Positions 52,128-63,600 of a stretch of 64,000 bases of DNA are shown here, piece after piece (position 1 is the stretch's first letter; every line of letters starts with the position of its first letter). The stretch is from Roseiarcus sp031367195 (GTDB lineage: Bacteria; Pseudomonadota; Alphaproteobacteria; Rhizobiales; Beijerinckiaceae), in NCBI GenBank assembly GCA_031367195.1, contig JANLPL010000250.1, forward strand, positions 1-64,000, in the 5' to 3' direction. The notes below the pieces were generated by a model. That model did not search any database and was not told the DNA's origin. It saw nothing but the letters and a program-made list of their open reading frames with translations. A program made the translations under genes and the position numbers.

Positions 52128-54374
52128 ATGGAGCGGTCAGTCAAAAAGGCCCTGTGGCTTAGCACCGGGTTCGTTTTTCTGGTTCTGGCGACCGAGCCCG
52201 TCGGCATTCGCTCGCAATTCGCCATCGGCGTCGCCGCGCTGATCGGCATGTCGGTCATTCGCGCCCTTGGACTGACGGGCGCCTGGCGCCAGATTTTTCT
52301 GGCCCTCGGCACGGCGGTCGTGATCCGTTATTTCTTCTGGCGCACGGTCAACACCATCCCGCCGATCAGCGACCTGTGGAATTTCATTCCCGGCGTGCTG
52401 CTTTACATGGCCGAACTGTACTCGACAGTCATGCTGGCGATCAGCCTGTTCGTGGTCGCCGACCCGCTCGACCGCAAGCCGCCCCGAACGCTGGCCCCGG
52501 AGGAGATGCCCACCGTCGACATCTTTATCCCTACCTATAACGAAGACCCTGAGTTGCTGGCGATGACGGTGATTGCCGCTGTCGACATGGACTATCCCAA
52601 GGACAAGATCACGGTCTGGCTGCTCGACGACGGCGGGTCGGACCAGAAATGCAACCAGGACAATCTCAAGAAGGCCAAGGAGGCGCAGGAGCGCCGCGTC
52701 GAATTGACCGCGCTCGCGGAGGAACTCGGCGCCAAATACCTGACCCGCGCCAAGAACGAACACGCCAAAGCCGGCAATATGAACAATTGCTTCAAGCAAT
52801 CCGAGGGCGAACTGATCGCCGTGTTCGACGCCGACCACGTCCCGGTGCGCGAATTTCTACAGCAGACCGTGGGTTATTTTCGCGACGACCCGCGCCTGTT
52901 CTTGTGCCAAACGCCGCATTTCTTCACCAATCCCGACCCGCTCGAACGCAATCTGGAAACCTTCCAACGCATGCCGTCGGAGAACGAGATGTTCTACGGC
53001 ATCATCCAGAAGGGTCTCGACAAGTGGAACGGCGCCTTCTTCTGCGGCTCGGCGGCGGTGATCCGTCGTGAGGCGCTGCAACTCGTCGGCGGCTTTTCCG
53101 GCATCACCATCACCGAGGATTGCGAGACCGCGCTCGATCTGCATTCACGCGGCTGGCGCTCGATGTATGTCGATAAGCCGATGATCTCCGGCCTGCAACC
53201 GGAGACGTTCTCGTCCTTCATTGGCCAGAGATCGCGCTGGGCGCGCGGCATGTTCCAGATTTTCCTCTTGAAGAACCCCGTGCTTAAGCGCGGCCTGACT
53301 TTGGCGCAGAAGATTTGTTATCTCTCCAATATCACTTATTGGTTTTTCTCGATCTTCCGCCTGCCTTTTCTCATTTCACCGCTGTTGTTCATTTACTTTA
53401 ATATGCAAATCTACATCGCTAACGCCCAGGAATTTATATCTTATACTGTGTTATACATGGTGGCGAACATGATGATGCAGAACTATCTCTACGGCAAAGT
53501 ACGCTGGGCATTGGTTTCGGAAGTCTATGAATTCATGCAGACGCTTTATCTCGCGCAAGGGTTGTTCAGCGTCGTCCTCAATCCCTACAAGCCCACATTC
53601 AACGTCACCGACAAGGGCAACAGTCTCGACAAGGATCATCTCTCGGAATTGTCCACGCCGTTCTTCGTCCTGTTCGGCGTTTACGCCGTCTCGATGATCG
53701 TGTGCACGTGGCGCTGGTTCACCGAGCGCGACGCCAACGAATTGCTGGGCGTCGTCGCGATGTGGAACCTGTTCAATCTCCTGATGTCGTCGGCCGCGCT
53801 CGGCGTCATCGCCGAGCGCCGCGCCTTCCGCGCGCCGCTCGACCGGCCGGTCGATCTCGCCATCGGCAGCTCCCTCATCTCCGCCAAGGCGCTCGACGTT
53901 TCCTATGGCGGCTGCCGCGTCTGTGTACCGGCCGACCGGTTGCAACAACCGGTCGTGATCGGGGCGCCGGCGGTGGTGGACGTCAAGTTGCGGGTGGGCC
54001 ACGGCGCGCAGAGTTTCCCGGTCGTCGTCAGCAACACGCTTTCGCGCGGCGATACGGTTGAGATCGGCTTCAGTTTCGGCAAGCTGAAGCGCCGCCACTA
54101 TCAGGCGATTGGCGATTTGATGTTCGGCGACGCCAGGGAAATCGCGACGTTTCGTGAAAATCGCCGGCGACCCCGCGGCATCCTGCATGGCATGGGCACA
54201 TTTTTCGCGTGGAGCTTCACCGGTCCGCCGCGGGCCTTTCGCCTCCTGTGGTGGGAATGGAAAGACCGCCGCGCCGCCCTCAAGGCGAGCGCGAGCGACT
54301 CGGGCGGGGGAACTGCGATCGCGACGCCTGTCGCCACGCTGGAACCAGCGCCGGCGCGCGCCGCCAGCGCCTGA
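52128..54374 (+). CDS. bcsA: Cellulose synthase catalytic subunit BcsA
   Basis: A 748-residue membrane GT2 synthase polymerising UDP-glucose to cellulose. Catalytic motifs are L-L-D-D-G-G-S-D, F-D-A-D-H-V-P, the general base in I-T-E-D-C-E-T and Q-R-S-R-W-A-R-G. Membrane helices flank the GT domain. The C-terminal PilZ domain keeps R-R-A-F-R (RxxxR) and D-V-S-Y-G-G (DxSxxG), so c-di-GMP activation should be intact. ATG 52128 is chosen; GTG 52113 in frame would add five residues. It is followed 11 bases on by bcsB. Confidence 0.94.
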   Translation: MERSVKKALWLSTGFVFLVLATEPVGIRSQFAIGVAALIGMSVIRALGLTGAWRQIFLALGTAVVIRYFFWRTVNTIPPISDLWNFIPGVLLYMAELYSTVMLAISLFVVADPLDRKPPRTLAPEEMPTVDIFIPTYNEDPELLAMTVIAAVDMDYPKDKITVWLLDDGGSDQKCNQDNLKKAKEAQERRVELTALAEELGAKYLTRAKNEHAKAGNMNNCFKQSEGELIAVFDADHVPVREFLQQTVGYFRDDPRLFLCQTPHFFTNPDPLERNLETFQRMPSENEMFYGIIQKGLDKWNGAFFCGSAAVIRREALQLVGGFSGITITEDCETALDLHSRGWRSMYVDKPMISGLQPETFSSFIGQRSRWARGMFQIFLLKNPVLKRGLTLAQKICYLSNITYWFFSIFRLPFLISPLLFIYFNMQIYIANAQEFISYTVLYMVANMMMQNYLYGKVRWALVSEVYEFMQTLYLAQGLFSVVLNPYKPTFNVTDKGNSLDKDHLSELSTPFFVLFGVYAVSMIVCTWRWFTERDANELLGVVAMWNLFNLLMSSAALGVIAERRAFRAPLDRPVDLAIGSSLISAKALDVSYGGCRVCVPADRLQQPVVIGAPAVVDVKLRVGHGAQSFPVVVSNTLSRGDTVEIGFSFGKLKRRHYQAIGDLMFGDAREIATFRENRRRPRGILHGMGTFFAWSFTGPPRAFRLLWWEWKDRRAALKASASDSGGGTAIATPVATLEPAPARAASA

Positions 54375-54385
54375 GGAGGTTCGCC

Positions 54386-56644
54386 ATGCGATTGCAATTC
54401 GTTGTCGCAACGCTTTTCGTTGTCCTTGCGCTGACGGGCCCGGCCGGCGCGAACGGCGCCGCCAATCCCGGCGGCGAAGCGTTGCATCGGTTTGGCCCCG
54501 ACCCGCTGCAACTGCGTTTCGAGGGAGAGACCAGCTCAAAAAGCTGGCCGATCTACGTCACGTCAACCGAAGCCGGTACGCGCGCGCGCATCCATGTCGG
54601 TTTCACCAACGCCATCTCCGTCATGCCCGAGTCGTCGACGCTTTCGATCACTGTCAACGATGTCGCCGTGGCGCAGACGCCGATCGCGGCGGCGACCGAT
54701 CCCGGAGCACTCGACGTCGAATTGCCGCGCGGTCTGCTGACGCAGGGGTTTAACAATATCCGGATCGCCGTCTCGCAACGCCATCGCGTCGATTGCTCGA
54801 TGGAGGCGACCTACGAGCTCTGGACCCAGGTCGATCCCGCTTCCTCCGGCGTCGCTTTTCCGGGCGTGGCCGACCCGCGCATCGACAGGCTCGACGATCT
54901 CGCGGCGATCTCGCCCGACGCTTCCGGCGCGGTGACAATCCGCGTCGTGCTGCCCGAAGACCCCGATGCGGTCGCGGTCGATAGCGCGATGCGCGCCGTC
55001 GAAGCCGTGGCGATCCGCGCCAACATCCAGCGCCCCAGGGTAGAGGTGGTGAACGAAATCCAGGCGGGCGCGGGGCTCTACGTGCTGGCTGGACAGCGCG
55101 GTTACCTCACCTTGCATGGCTTAAGCGAATTCATCGGGCCGGGGCAGGGGCGCGCGCTCTCGGTGGAGGGGCAGGACGTGTCGGGCCGCGTGGTGGTGGT
55201 CGCGGTCGGCGACAGCCCGAAAGAGACGGCGGAGGCGATCGACGGCATTCTTCCCGTGCGCCATGCCGAGGAGCGCACCGAATCACCGGCGGCGGCGCGC
55301 GCGCTGGCCAACCAATTCGGCTATTCCGTAAGCGACCAACTGCATGTGCCGCTGCGCGACCTTGGCGCGCACACGGAGGAATTCAGCGGCAGGTTGTTTC
55401 GCGCCGCTTTCGACATCACTTTGCCGGGCGATTTCTACCCCGCCGACTATGACAAACTGACGCTTTCGCTCACCGCCGGTTACGCCAGCGGGCTTTCGTC
55501 GAATGCGCAAATTCTGGTGCGGGTCAACGACCGCGAAGCGGGCTCGATGCCGATGAAGAACCCGCGCGGCGATCTGTTCCGCGACCGGCCCGTGTCGGTG
55601 TCGCTGAGCGCAATGCGTCCTGGCGTCAATCATGTCGTAGTCGAGGCGCAGACGCCTGACGCCGGCGATGCGACTTGCGAAGTCAAGCACCTGATGGATA
55701 TGCGTAAGCGCTTCGTGTTCTTCGAACGCTCCGAGTTGATCGTTCCCGCCTTCGCCCACATCGGCCGCCTTCCCAATCTGGCGGCGACCTTTTCGAGCGG
55801 CTTTCCCTATGAGTCCGACGCGAGCCTGATCTTCGCGCCGAGCCGCGACCGGAGCACGCTATCGGCGGTCGCCAGCTATCTCGCGCGCACCGCGTCCGTT
55901 TCGGGCCGACTGATCGGCGCCCGCGTCACCTTCGATCGCGAGGCGGCAAAAAAGGGCTCGGTGTTGTTCATCGGTGCGCTCGACAACTTTCCACAGAGCC
56001 TGATCGAGCAGTTCGGCGTCGATTATGTCTCGCTGAAGAAATCCTGGTCGCGCGTCAACGGCGGCGATTTCGGCGGCGCCGAGCCGGGCGGGACGGCCGC
56101 GCCGCAGAGCGTCGATTCGGGTCAGGTGTTCGATCAATGGGCGCAGGGCGGTCATGCCGCGCCCGAGGATTTCTCGCCCCGGCTCACGCTGCGCGCCCTC
56201 TACGACCGTTACATCAACATCCATCGCGGCGATTTCGCGCTGCTGCGCGACCCTGAGAAGCTGATCGTGGCCCCGGAGCGGGCGACCATATTGCTCGCGC
56301 AGGCGCACGGTCCGCAGGGTTTCGACACCTGGACGCTGGTGGTCGGCGCAAGTCCGGGCTCGCTCGCCCGCGACATGACGAGCCTTGTAGCGCCGTCCAA
56401 TTGGAACGAGGTCGAGGGTCGCGCTTCGGTCTTCACCCCGCGCAGCGGCGCCAAGACCATCGACCACGCGGTGCACACCTATTTCATCCCAACAGAGTCG
56501 TTGACTCCGGGCAATCTGCGATTGATCGCCGCCGGCTTCATGTCGGCCAATCTCGACTATTACGTGGCTATGGTGCTGGTCGCCGCCATATTGCTAGGTC
56601 TCGCCACGCGCGCCGTCGTAAAAGTGCATGGCAACCGGTCGTGA
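54386..56644 (+). CDS. bcsB: Cellulose synthase periplasmic subunit BcsB
   Basis: A 752-residue protein that guides the glucan through the periplasm. It has a signal peptide (V-V-A-T-L-F-V-V-L-A-L-T-G-P-A-G-A), two repeats of carbohydrate-binding/ferredoxin-like domains (W-P-I-Y-V-T... and later L-P-G-D-F-Y-P-A-D-Y-D-K-L) and a single C-terminal anchor helix (Y-Y-V-A-M-V-L-V-A-A-I-L-L-G-L). GAGGAGG lies before ATG 54386. The last bases overlap the bcsZ start (GTGA). Confidence 0.92.
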   Translation: MRLQFVVATLFVVLALTGPAGANGAANPGGEALHRFGPDPLQLRFEGETSSKSWPIYVTSTEAGTRARIHVGFTNAISVMPESSTLSITVNDVAVAQTPIAAATDPGALDVELPRGLLTQGFNNIRIAVSQRHRVDCSMEATYELWTQVDPASSGVAFPGVADPRIDRLDDLAAISPDASGAVTIRVVLPEDPDAVAVDSAMRAVEAVAIRANIQRPRVEVVNEIQAGAGLYVLAGQRGYLTLHGLSEFIGPGQGRALSVEGQDVSGRVVVVAVGDSPKETAEAIDGILPVRHAEERTESPAAARALANQFGYSVSDQLHVPLRDLGAHTEEFSGRLFRAAFDITLPGDFYPADYDKLTLSLTAGYASGLSSNAQILVRVNDREAGSMPMKNPRGDLFRDRPVSVSLSAMRPGVNHVVVEAQTPDAGDATCEVKHLMDMRKRFVFFERSELIVPAFAHIGRLPNLAATFSSGFPYESDASLIFAPSRDRSTLSAVASYLARTASVSGRLIGARVTFDREAAKKGSVLFIGALDNFPQSLIEQFGVDYVSLKKSWSRVNGGDFGGAEPGGTAAPQSVDSGQVFDQWAQGGHAAPEDFSPRLTLRALYDRYINIHRGDFALLRDPEKLIVAPERATILLAQAHGPQGFDTWTLVVGASPGSLARDMTSLVAPSNWNEVEGRASVFTPRSGAKTIDHAVHTYFIPTESLTPGNLRLIAAGFMSANLDYYVAMVLVAAILLGLATRAVVKVHGNRS

Positions 56645-57678
56645 GCGCGCGGCGCTGGTTGGTTGCGGCGATAGCCGCGCTGGCGCTTGGCGTGTCCATT
56701 GCGCCCGCGCGGGCCGAAGATTCGAACTGGGCGCTCTACAAGTCTCGTTTCATCGACGCCGACGGGCGTCTGTTCGACGATTCCGCCGACAATGTGAGCC
56801 ATAGCGAGGGGCAGGGCTATGCGCTCGTGCTCGCCGCCTTCAACGACGACCACGACACCTTCGCCCGGCTGTGGAGTTGGACGCTGGCCAACCTTGAGAT
56901 CCGCGGCGACCATCTCGCCGCCTGGCGCTGGCGGCCCGATGATCAACCGCACGCGCTCGACAAGAACAACGCCACGGACGGCGACCTGCTGATCGCCTGG
57001 GGGCTGGCGGAGGCGGGGCGACGCTGGCGCATGCCCGGATATGGGGCGCAGGCCCGCCAGATCGCGTTGGCGCTCGGTCGAAAGGCTGTGTTTCCCTCGT
57101 CGTTCGGGCCAACCTTGCGTCCCGGCGCCGTCGGCTTCGGTTCTGACGACACAATTGACGGGCCGCTGGTCAATCTCTCCTACTGGGTTTTCCCGGCGAT
57201 CGACGTGCTGGCCGAGATCGCGCCCGAGGTCGATTGGGCGGGGGTACGCGCCGGCGGCCTGGCGCTGTTCGACGCCGCGAAATTCGGGCCCGCGCATCTG
57301 CCGACAGACTGGCTTTCGCTGCGCGAGGGCGTGGCGCCGGCGAAGGACCGGACGCACGTGTTTGGCTATGAGCTGGTGCGGGCGCCACTCTATCTCGCGT
57401 GGGGGCCGCCGGAGGCGAAGCCGCGCCTGGCGGCGCTGATGCGGAGTTGGCTCGATGCTTCCGCAGGTGAGCCGTCGCTGATTGACGTCAACACCGGCAA
57501 GCCGACGCAGAGTTTTTCGGATGAGGGCTATCTCGCAATAGCGGCGCTGGCCCGGTGCGCCGTTGAGGAAAAAAAATTTCCGGAGGAGTTACGGAAGATT
57601 CAGTTGAAGCGTTACTACCCTGCCACGCTTCATATGCTTTCATTAACCGTGCTGCGGCTACGGTATCCGCGATGTTAA
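56641..57678 (+). CDS. bcsZ: Periplasmic endo-1,4-beta-glucanase BcsZ (GH8)
   Basis: A 345-residue glycosyl hydrolase family 8 cellulase that trims or edits nascent cellulose. The signal peptide ends at A-R-A-E (about residue 22). The catalytic acid is the E of S-H-S-E-G-Q-G-Y-A-L, and the D of N-N-A-T-D-G-D-L-L-I-A-W lies in the catalytic cleft; S-Y-W-V-F-P-A-I is also family-typical. It starts at GTG 56641 inside the bcsB stop, and its own end overlaps the next gene's ATG, so bcsB, bcsZ and the repeat protein are chained. Confidence 0.92.
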   Translation: MSARRWLVAAIAALALGVSIAPARAEDSNWALYKSRFIDADGRLFDDSADNVSHSEGQGYALVLAAFNDDHDTFARLWSWTLANLEIRGDHLAAWRWRPDDQPHALDKNNATDGDLLIAWGLAEAGRRWRMPGYGAQARQIALALGRKAVFPSSFGPTLRPGAVGFGSDDTIDGPLVNLSYWVFPAIDVLAEIAPEVDWAGVRAGGLALFDAAKFGPAHLPTDWLSLREGVAPAKDRTHVFGYELVRAPLYLAWGPPEAKPRLAALMRSWLDASAGEPSLIDVNTGKPTQSFSDEGYLAIAALARCAVEEKKFPEELRKIQLKRYYPATLHMLSLTVLRLRYPRC

Positions 57679-60600
57679 AGTGGCGTCTCGTATTTGCGTG
57701 CATGTTGGCGGCGTCGCTTGGCGCGGCCCCCGCGCGTGCGCAAAAACCAAGCGCTGCGGCCGAACCCGCGGTCGTCGAATTCGTCGCCAAGGGGGACGCG
57801 GGACTGTTGCCGACGCCGGGCCCCAATGGTGGGCCGCCGGTCGATGCTCCCTATCCGCATATCTATCAGGCCCCGCTGTTCGGCACGCTGTTCGCGGTCT
57901 CCTCCAGCGAAGCGGCGGTGGACGAGAGCGCTCTGCGCTACTACGCCTCGCTGCACAATTTCGTCCGCGCCAACGCCGAGATCAAACGGTTGAAGTCGCT
58001 GCATCCGAACTGGACGCCGCCGACCAACATCTATTCGACTGCCGGCGCCGGCGCGGATGAGCAGCCGTTCTGGGATTTGCTCGCCGCCGACCGGTTCGAG
58101 GAATTGCGCGCCGGCATCGCGCTGAAGGAGCGCTCGAAGCCCGGCTGGAAACCCTCGCGCGATCTCCTCACCAAGATCGCCCGCAAGTCGGACATCGAGA
58201 CGCTGGTCAGGAACTCCAACGAGAAGAAGCCGGCCGAGGCGCTCGCCGTCGCCGACGGCGACCCGTCCATTCTGCATTGTGCTTATATGGACGCCAACTG
58301 GCGCGTCGCCGACGCCTTCCTTGACGTCGGCCTGCCCAAGCGCGCCTTCGAGATCTACCACGCCATCATCGCCACCTGTCCCGATCACGATGAGCGGCTG
58401 ACGACGGTTCGCAAGGCCATCTCGCGTTTCAGCTTCGCCCAAACCGCCTCGCTGATCGCGATGGGCGCCAAATCCGCCGATGGGGCGACCGAATTCGACG
58501 CCGCCAAAATCGATCTTACGCGCGCGCGGATCGCCGCCGTCAACCAGGGCGAGAGCAAGGAGGCCATCGGCCCGGAGGCGCTCGCCGATTTCTTCGCCGA
58601 AGCGTCGCGCACCAAGGTGCGCGCCGATCTCGGACTGGCCGGATGGTTCGAATATAACCGCGACCAATTCGACAAAGCCGAGCATTGGTTTTCGCTTGTC
58701 TCGCTGGGCAGACCGGCGGGCGCGGATGCGACTGCCGTCAATCTGGCGGAAGGGCGCGCATTGTCGCTCCTGAAGCTCGGCCGTGTCGAAGACGCGCTCA
58801 ATCTGTCCTATATTTGGCGCAACGTTTCCAAGACGATGCGCGAAACCTACATCGGGGCCAGCGCCTCCTTGCTGACGCGCGCCTCGCCGCCGCCCGACGT
58901 GTCGGAAAAAGCGCTGGCGGACTTTGTCGCCATTGTCGAGACCGATCGCAGCACTGTCGGCGCGCAGGCGATCGGCTGGTATCGCTACAACAGCGGCGAG
59001 TGGGACGACGCCGCATTGTGGTTCAAGTCCACACTTGTTTGGACGGGCGTGGACGACGCCGCCGGCCCCAGGGACCGCCAAGTCGATGCGGAAGTCGCAA
59101 GCCTGATCGAGGGTTACGGCCGCGCGCTCGCGCACGCCCATCGGATGGACGAGGCGACCCGGCTCGCCGACCGCTGGCGCGTCGGCGGCGCGGCGCTGGA
59201 GACGGTATTCGTCAATCTGATGAGCGGCGCCATCGAGGCCGCGCCCTCCGTCGGCGTGCTGTCGCCCGATCAACTCGCCGATTTCGCCGACATCGCGCGC
59301 GCTCGACAGTTGGTCGCCGGGGCCGCTTCGCTCGGCTGGCTCCACTATCGTTCGAGCGATTACGCCAACGCGATCGTCTGGTTCCGCGATGCGATCGGCT
59401 GGAGCCAGCAGGGACGCGGCGATCTAGGGTCCAATCAGGGGCTCGCGCTTTCGCTCAAACAGACCGGCCAATTCGCCGAAGCCGAAGAGGTCGCCTGGAC
59501 CTTCGCCAAAGACTCCGCCGATATGCGGGCGATCTACGTCTCCGCCGTCGTCGCTCAACTCTCCCCCGACAAGGCGGCCTTGTCGGGCGGACGGCTCAAT
59601 CGCTTCATAGGTCTTGTCGGCGCGGACCGCTCCTCCGTCGGCGCGCAGGCGCTCGGTTGGTATCGGCTTAAAGCGGGCAATTGCGCCTATGCCGCGCCAT
59701 GGTTCCGCAAGGCTACCGCCTGGAGCGCCGCCGGTGCCGAGGACGCCGACACCGCACGCGGTCTCGCTTTGTCCTTGAAGTCGGTCGGCGACTTCGCGCT
59801 GGCCGAAGACCTCGCATACGCCTGGCGCGACCGCGATCCCGAATTGCGTAAGCTCTACGTCGCCATCGGCGTGGAAGAACTGACGAGCGAGGCGCCAGTA
59901 ATTGCGGTTAGCGAAGCGCGCGTGCGCAGGCTGTCCGAGCAGGTATTGTCCGATCACAATCTGGCCGGCGCACGGGCGATTGGTTGGTGGCGCTACCGGC
60001 AGGCCGCCTGCGGCTTTGGCGGGCAATGGTTGCGGCTGGCGATCGATTGGAACGACGCGGACAAGCGCGACGCCAAGACCGACGAGGGCTTTGGCCTGAC
60101 GCTTCGCGCGACAGGTCGACTGACCCAGGCGGCGCGCCTCGCGCGACCTTGGGCCGACAGCGTCCCCCTGATGAAGAAGCTCTATATCGACGTGATGGTC
60201 GAAGAGCTTTCGCGCGACAACCCGCCGGAGCCGATCGACGAAGCCCGATTGAAGGATTTCGTCGGCGTGATCGAGCCGATCAAGTCGCCGCTCGGCGCGC
60301 AGGCGCTTGGCTGGTACCGCCTTGAGCGCAACGAACTCGATGAGGCCGCGCGCTGGTTCAAAAACGCCATCGACTGGTGGCCGCCGCAGCGGCTCGATCT
60401 GTCGAAGCGCCTGTCGGCGCCGGTTGACGACTACCAGCCGATCCTCGCCAAGCTCGCGCTCGACATCGAGGACTATCGCCGCACGCCGCGCGCCTATCCC
60501 AATTCCTCGTCGTTGATCGGCAAGAGCACGGAATCCTACGTCAACACAGAGGAGGGCTTCGCCAAGACCCAGGAAGGCTATGCGCAGACGCTTCGCGCGC

Positions 60601-63600
60601 TCGGCCGCGTCGAGGAGGCCGAGGCCATCGCCTGGGCCTGGCGCGACCGCTGGCCGTCGCTGCGCCAGCTCTATGTCTATATCGCCGCCGATGAACTCGC
60701 GCGCGCGGACGGGCCGGAGATTTCGCCCGAGCGGCTGCGCCGCTACGCCGCCGCGATCGAGGACGCGCGCTCGGCGCCCGCAGCCGCGGCGATGGCGTGG
60801 CGTCTGCTCCGCGCGAAATCGGCCGAGCCGGCGGCGCAATGGTTCGAAAAGGCGCTGGCCTGGGCGCCGTCGGAACCGCCCGACGCGGGGTTGGTCGAGG
60901 GCTATGTCGCCGCCCTGCAAGGCGCCAGGAAATTCGCGGAAGCCGACAAGTTCGCTGCGCGCTGGCGCGGCGTTTCGCCGCGTTTCGACCTGATCTATCT
61001 CAAGAGCGAGTTGGCGAGCCTTCGCGCTTCCGGCGGCGCCGACGCCGCGAGCGCGGCCAAATACGCCGATATCGAAAGCGAGATCGACAAATCCCGCTCG
61101 GGCGAGGGCGCGTTGTCGCTCGGCTGGCTCGCCTATGAAACGAAGGATTACGAGCGCGCGCTGACCTGGTTTCGCCATGCGGTGGAATGGGGCGGCGACG
61201 CTTCCAAATCAAGGGAAGGCGTCGCGTTGTCGCTGCGCGCGCTCGAACGTTTCGCTGATCTCGCCGAATTCGGCTATGCCGAGCGCGGCGTCTCGACCGC
61301 GATCCGCGACGTCTATTACGGCGGCATGATCGCCTGGCTGACCGCCGACAAGCCGCTGCGCGACGTCGCGCCGGAGGCTCGGGCGCATTTCGAACAGGCC
61401 GTGCTCGCCGATAAGAGCGTGGCTGCCGCCCAAGCGCTCGGCTGGGGCGCGGCGATGCGCGGCGAATGGCCGGCGTCGCGCCGCTGGTTCGACAACGCCG
61501 TCGCCTGGAGCGGGTTCGATCCGCTGGCCGTTCCCGTGAAGCCCGACGCGGACCGCGTCAAGCTGGTCGAGGGTTTGGTTCAGGCGTTGCGCGGGGCGGG
61601 AGACGCGGCCCGCGCCGAAAACGTCGCCTTTGTCTGGCGTGACGAAAGCCCGGCGCTCGCGGGCCTCTACTTGCAAATCTTCACGCAAGCCCTCGCCGAG
61701 GACGCAACCCCGCTGGCGCCGCAACGGCTCGCCCGCTTCGCCGCCTACGCGCAAAGCCAGCGTTCGTCCGAGGCGGCGGGCGCGCTGGGATGGCGGTTCT
61801 ATCGCGCCAAGGCGCCGCACGACGCGATTGGTTGGTTTGAGCGCGCGCTCGTCTGGGCGCCCGAGGGGCCGCCGCCGGCCAAACTCGCCGAAGGCTATGC
61901 GCTGTCGCTGCGCGCCGCGGGGCGGCTTCTCGACACCGAGAATTTCGCTTACGGGCTCGTCGCCGACCCCGACATGCGCGCGGCCTATATCTCCGTCGTG
62001 GTCGCCGAACTCGCCGAAGACAAGGCCGATCTGGCGCCCGCGCGGCTCGACCGCTTCGTCGCCGTGGTCGCCGACGCCCGCTCCGCGATCGGCGCGCAGG
62101 CGCTGGGCTGGCGCCGGCTCAACCAGGACAATTGCGTCTATGCCGCGCCCTGGTTCCGCAAGGCGCGCGCCTGGAGCAGCGACGCCACGGAGGAGGCGCA
62201 GACCACGCGCGGTCTCGCGCTCGCGTTGCGCAAGGTCGGCGCCTTCGCCCAGGCCGAGGATCTTGCCTATGGCTGGGGTGACCGCAATCCCGAGATGCGG
62301 AGCCTGTTCGTCGACATCGGTATCGAGGAACTGACCAGCGAAGCGCCGGTGATCGCGATGAGCGAGCCGCGTGTGCGCCGCCTGTCGGAACGGGTGTTGT
62401 CGGAGCGCCATGTCAAGGGCGCGCGGGCGCTGGCCTGGTGGCGCTACCGGCAGGCGGGCTGCGGCTATGGCGGCGATTGGTTCCGGCTCGCCACCGGCTG
62501 GAACGAGGATGACAAGCGCGACGCCAAGACCGACGAGGGTTTTGGCCTGACCCTGCGCGCGTCCGGCCGGCTCGCGCGCGCGGAGGCGCTCGCCTATCCC
62601 TGGATCGACGCCGTTCCGCTGATGAAGAAGCTCTATATCGACGTGTTGGTCGAGGAGCTTTCGCGCGACAATCCGCCGGAGCCGGTCGATGAGGCGCGGC
62701 TGAAAGCCTTCGTCGCCACGATCGAGCCGATCAAGTCGCCGCTCGGCGCGCAGGCTTTGGGCTGGTACCGCCTTGAGCGCGGCGAACTCGACGAAGCCGC
62801 GCGCTGGTTCAAAAACGCTATCGACTGGTGGCCGCCGCAAAAACCCGATCACTCCAGGCGACTGTCGGCGCCGGTCGACGATTACAAGCCGATCCTGGCC
62901 CGGCTCGCGCTGGAGCATAACGACTACCGCCGCACGCCGCGCGCCTATCCGAATTCCTCCTCGCTGATCGGCAAGAGCACGGAAGACTACGTCAACACCG
63001 AGCAAGGCTTCGCCAAGACTCAGGAAGGCTACGTGCAGACGCTTCGCGCGCTCGGGCGCGTCGAAGAGGCCGAGGCGATCGCCTTCGCCTGGCGCGACCG
63101 CTCGCCGTCGTTGCGCGCGCTCTATCTCGATATGGCCGCCACCGAACTGGATCGACGCGACGGGCCGGCGCTCGCGCCCGAGCGTTTGCAGCGCTTCCTT
63201 GAGGCGATCGAGGCCGATCAATCCCCCGCCGGCGCCGCCGCGATGGCGTGGCGGCAATTTCGGCTCAACGCGTTTGAGAACGCCAGCGATTGGTTCCAGA
63301 AGGCGCTCGCGTGGTCGAAGGGCGCGGCGCCGCCGCCCAGTCTCGTCGCGGGATATGTGATGGCGTTGCAGGGCGCGAAGAAGTTCGAGGCGGCCAAATC
63401 GGTAGCGGAGAAATGGCGCGGCGCCTCTGTCGAGCTTAATCTCGTCTATGTCCAGAGCGAACTGCAATGGCTGCGCGCCACCGGCAAGGCGGACAATGTC
63501 ACCGCCGCCCAATTCGCCGAGATCGAAAAGACCATGAACGGCGCGAAGTCGGCGGACGGCGCGTTGTCGCTCGCCTGGATCGCCTATGACGTGCACGACT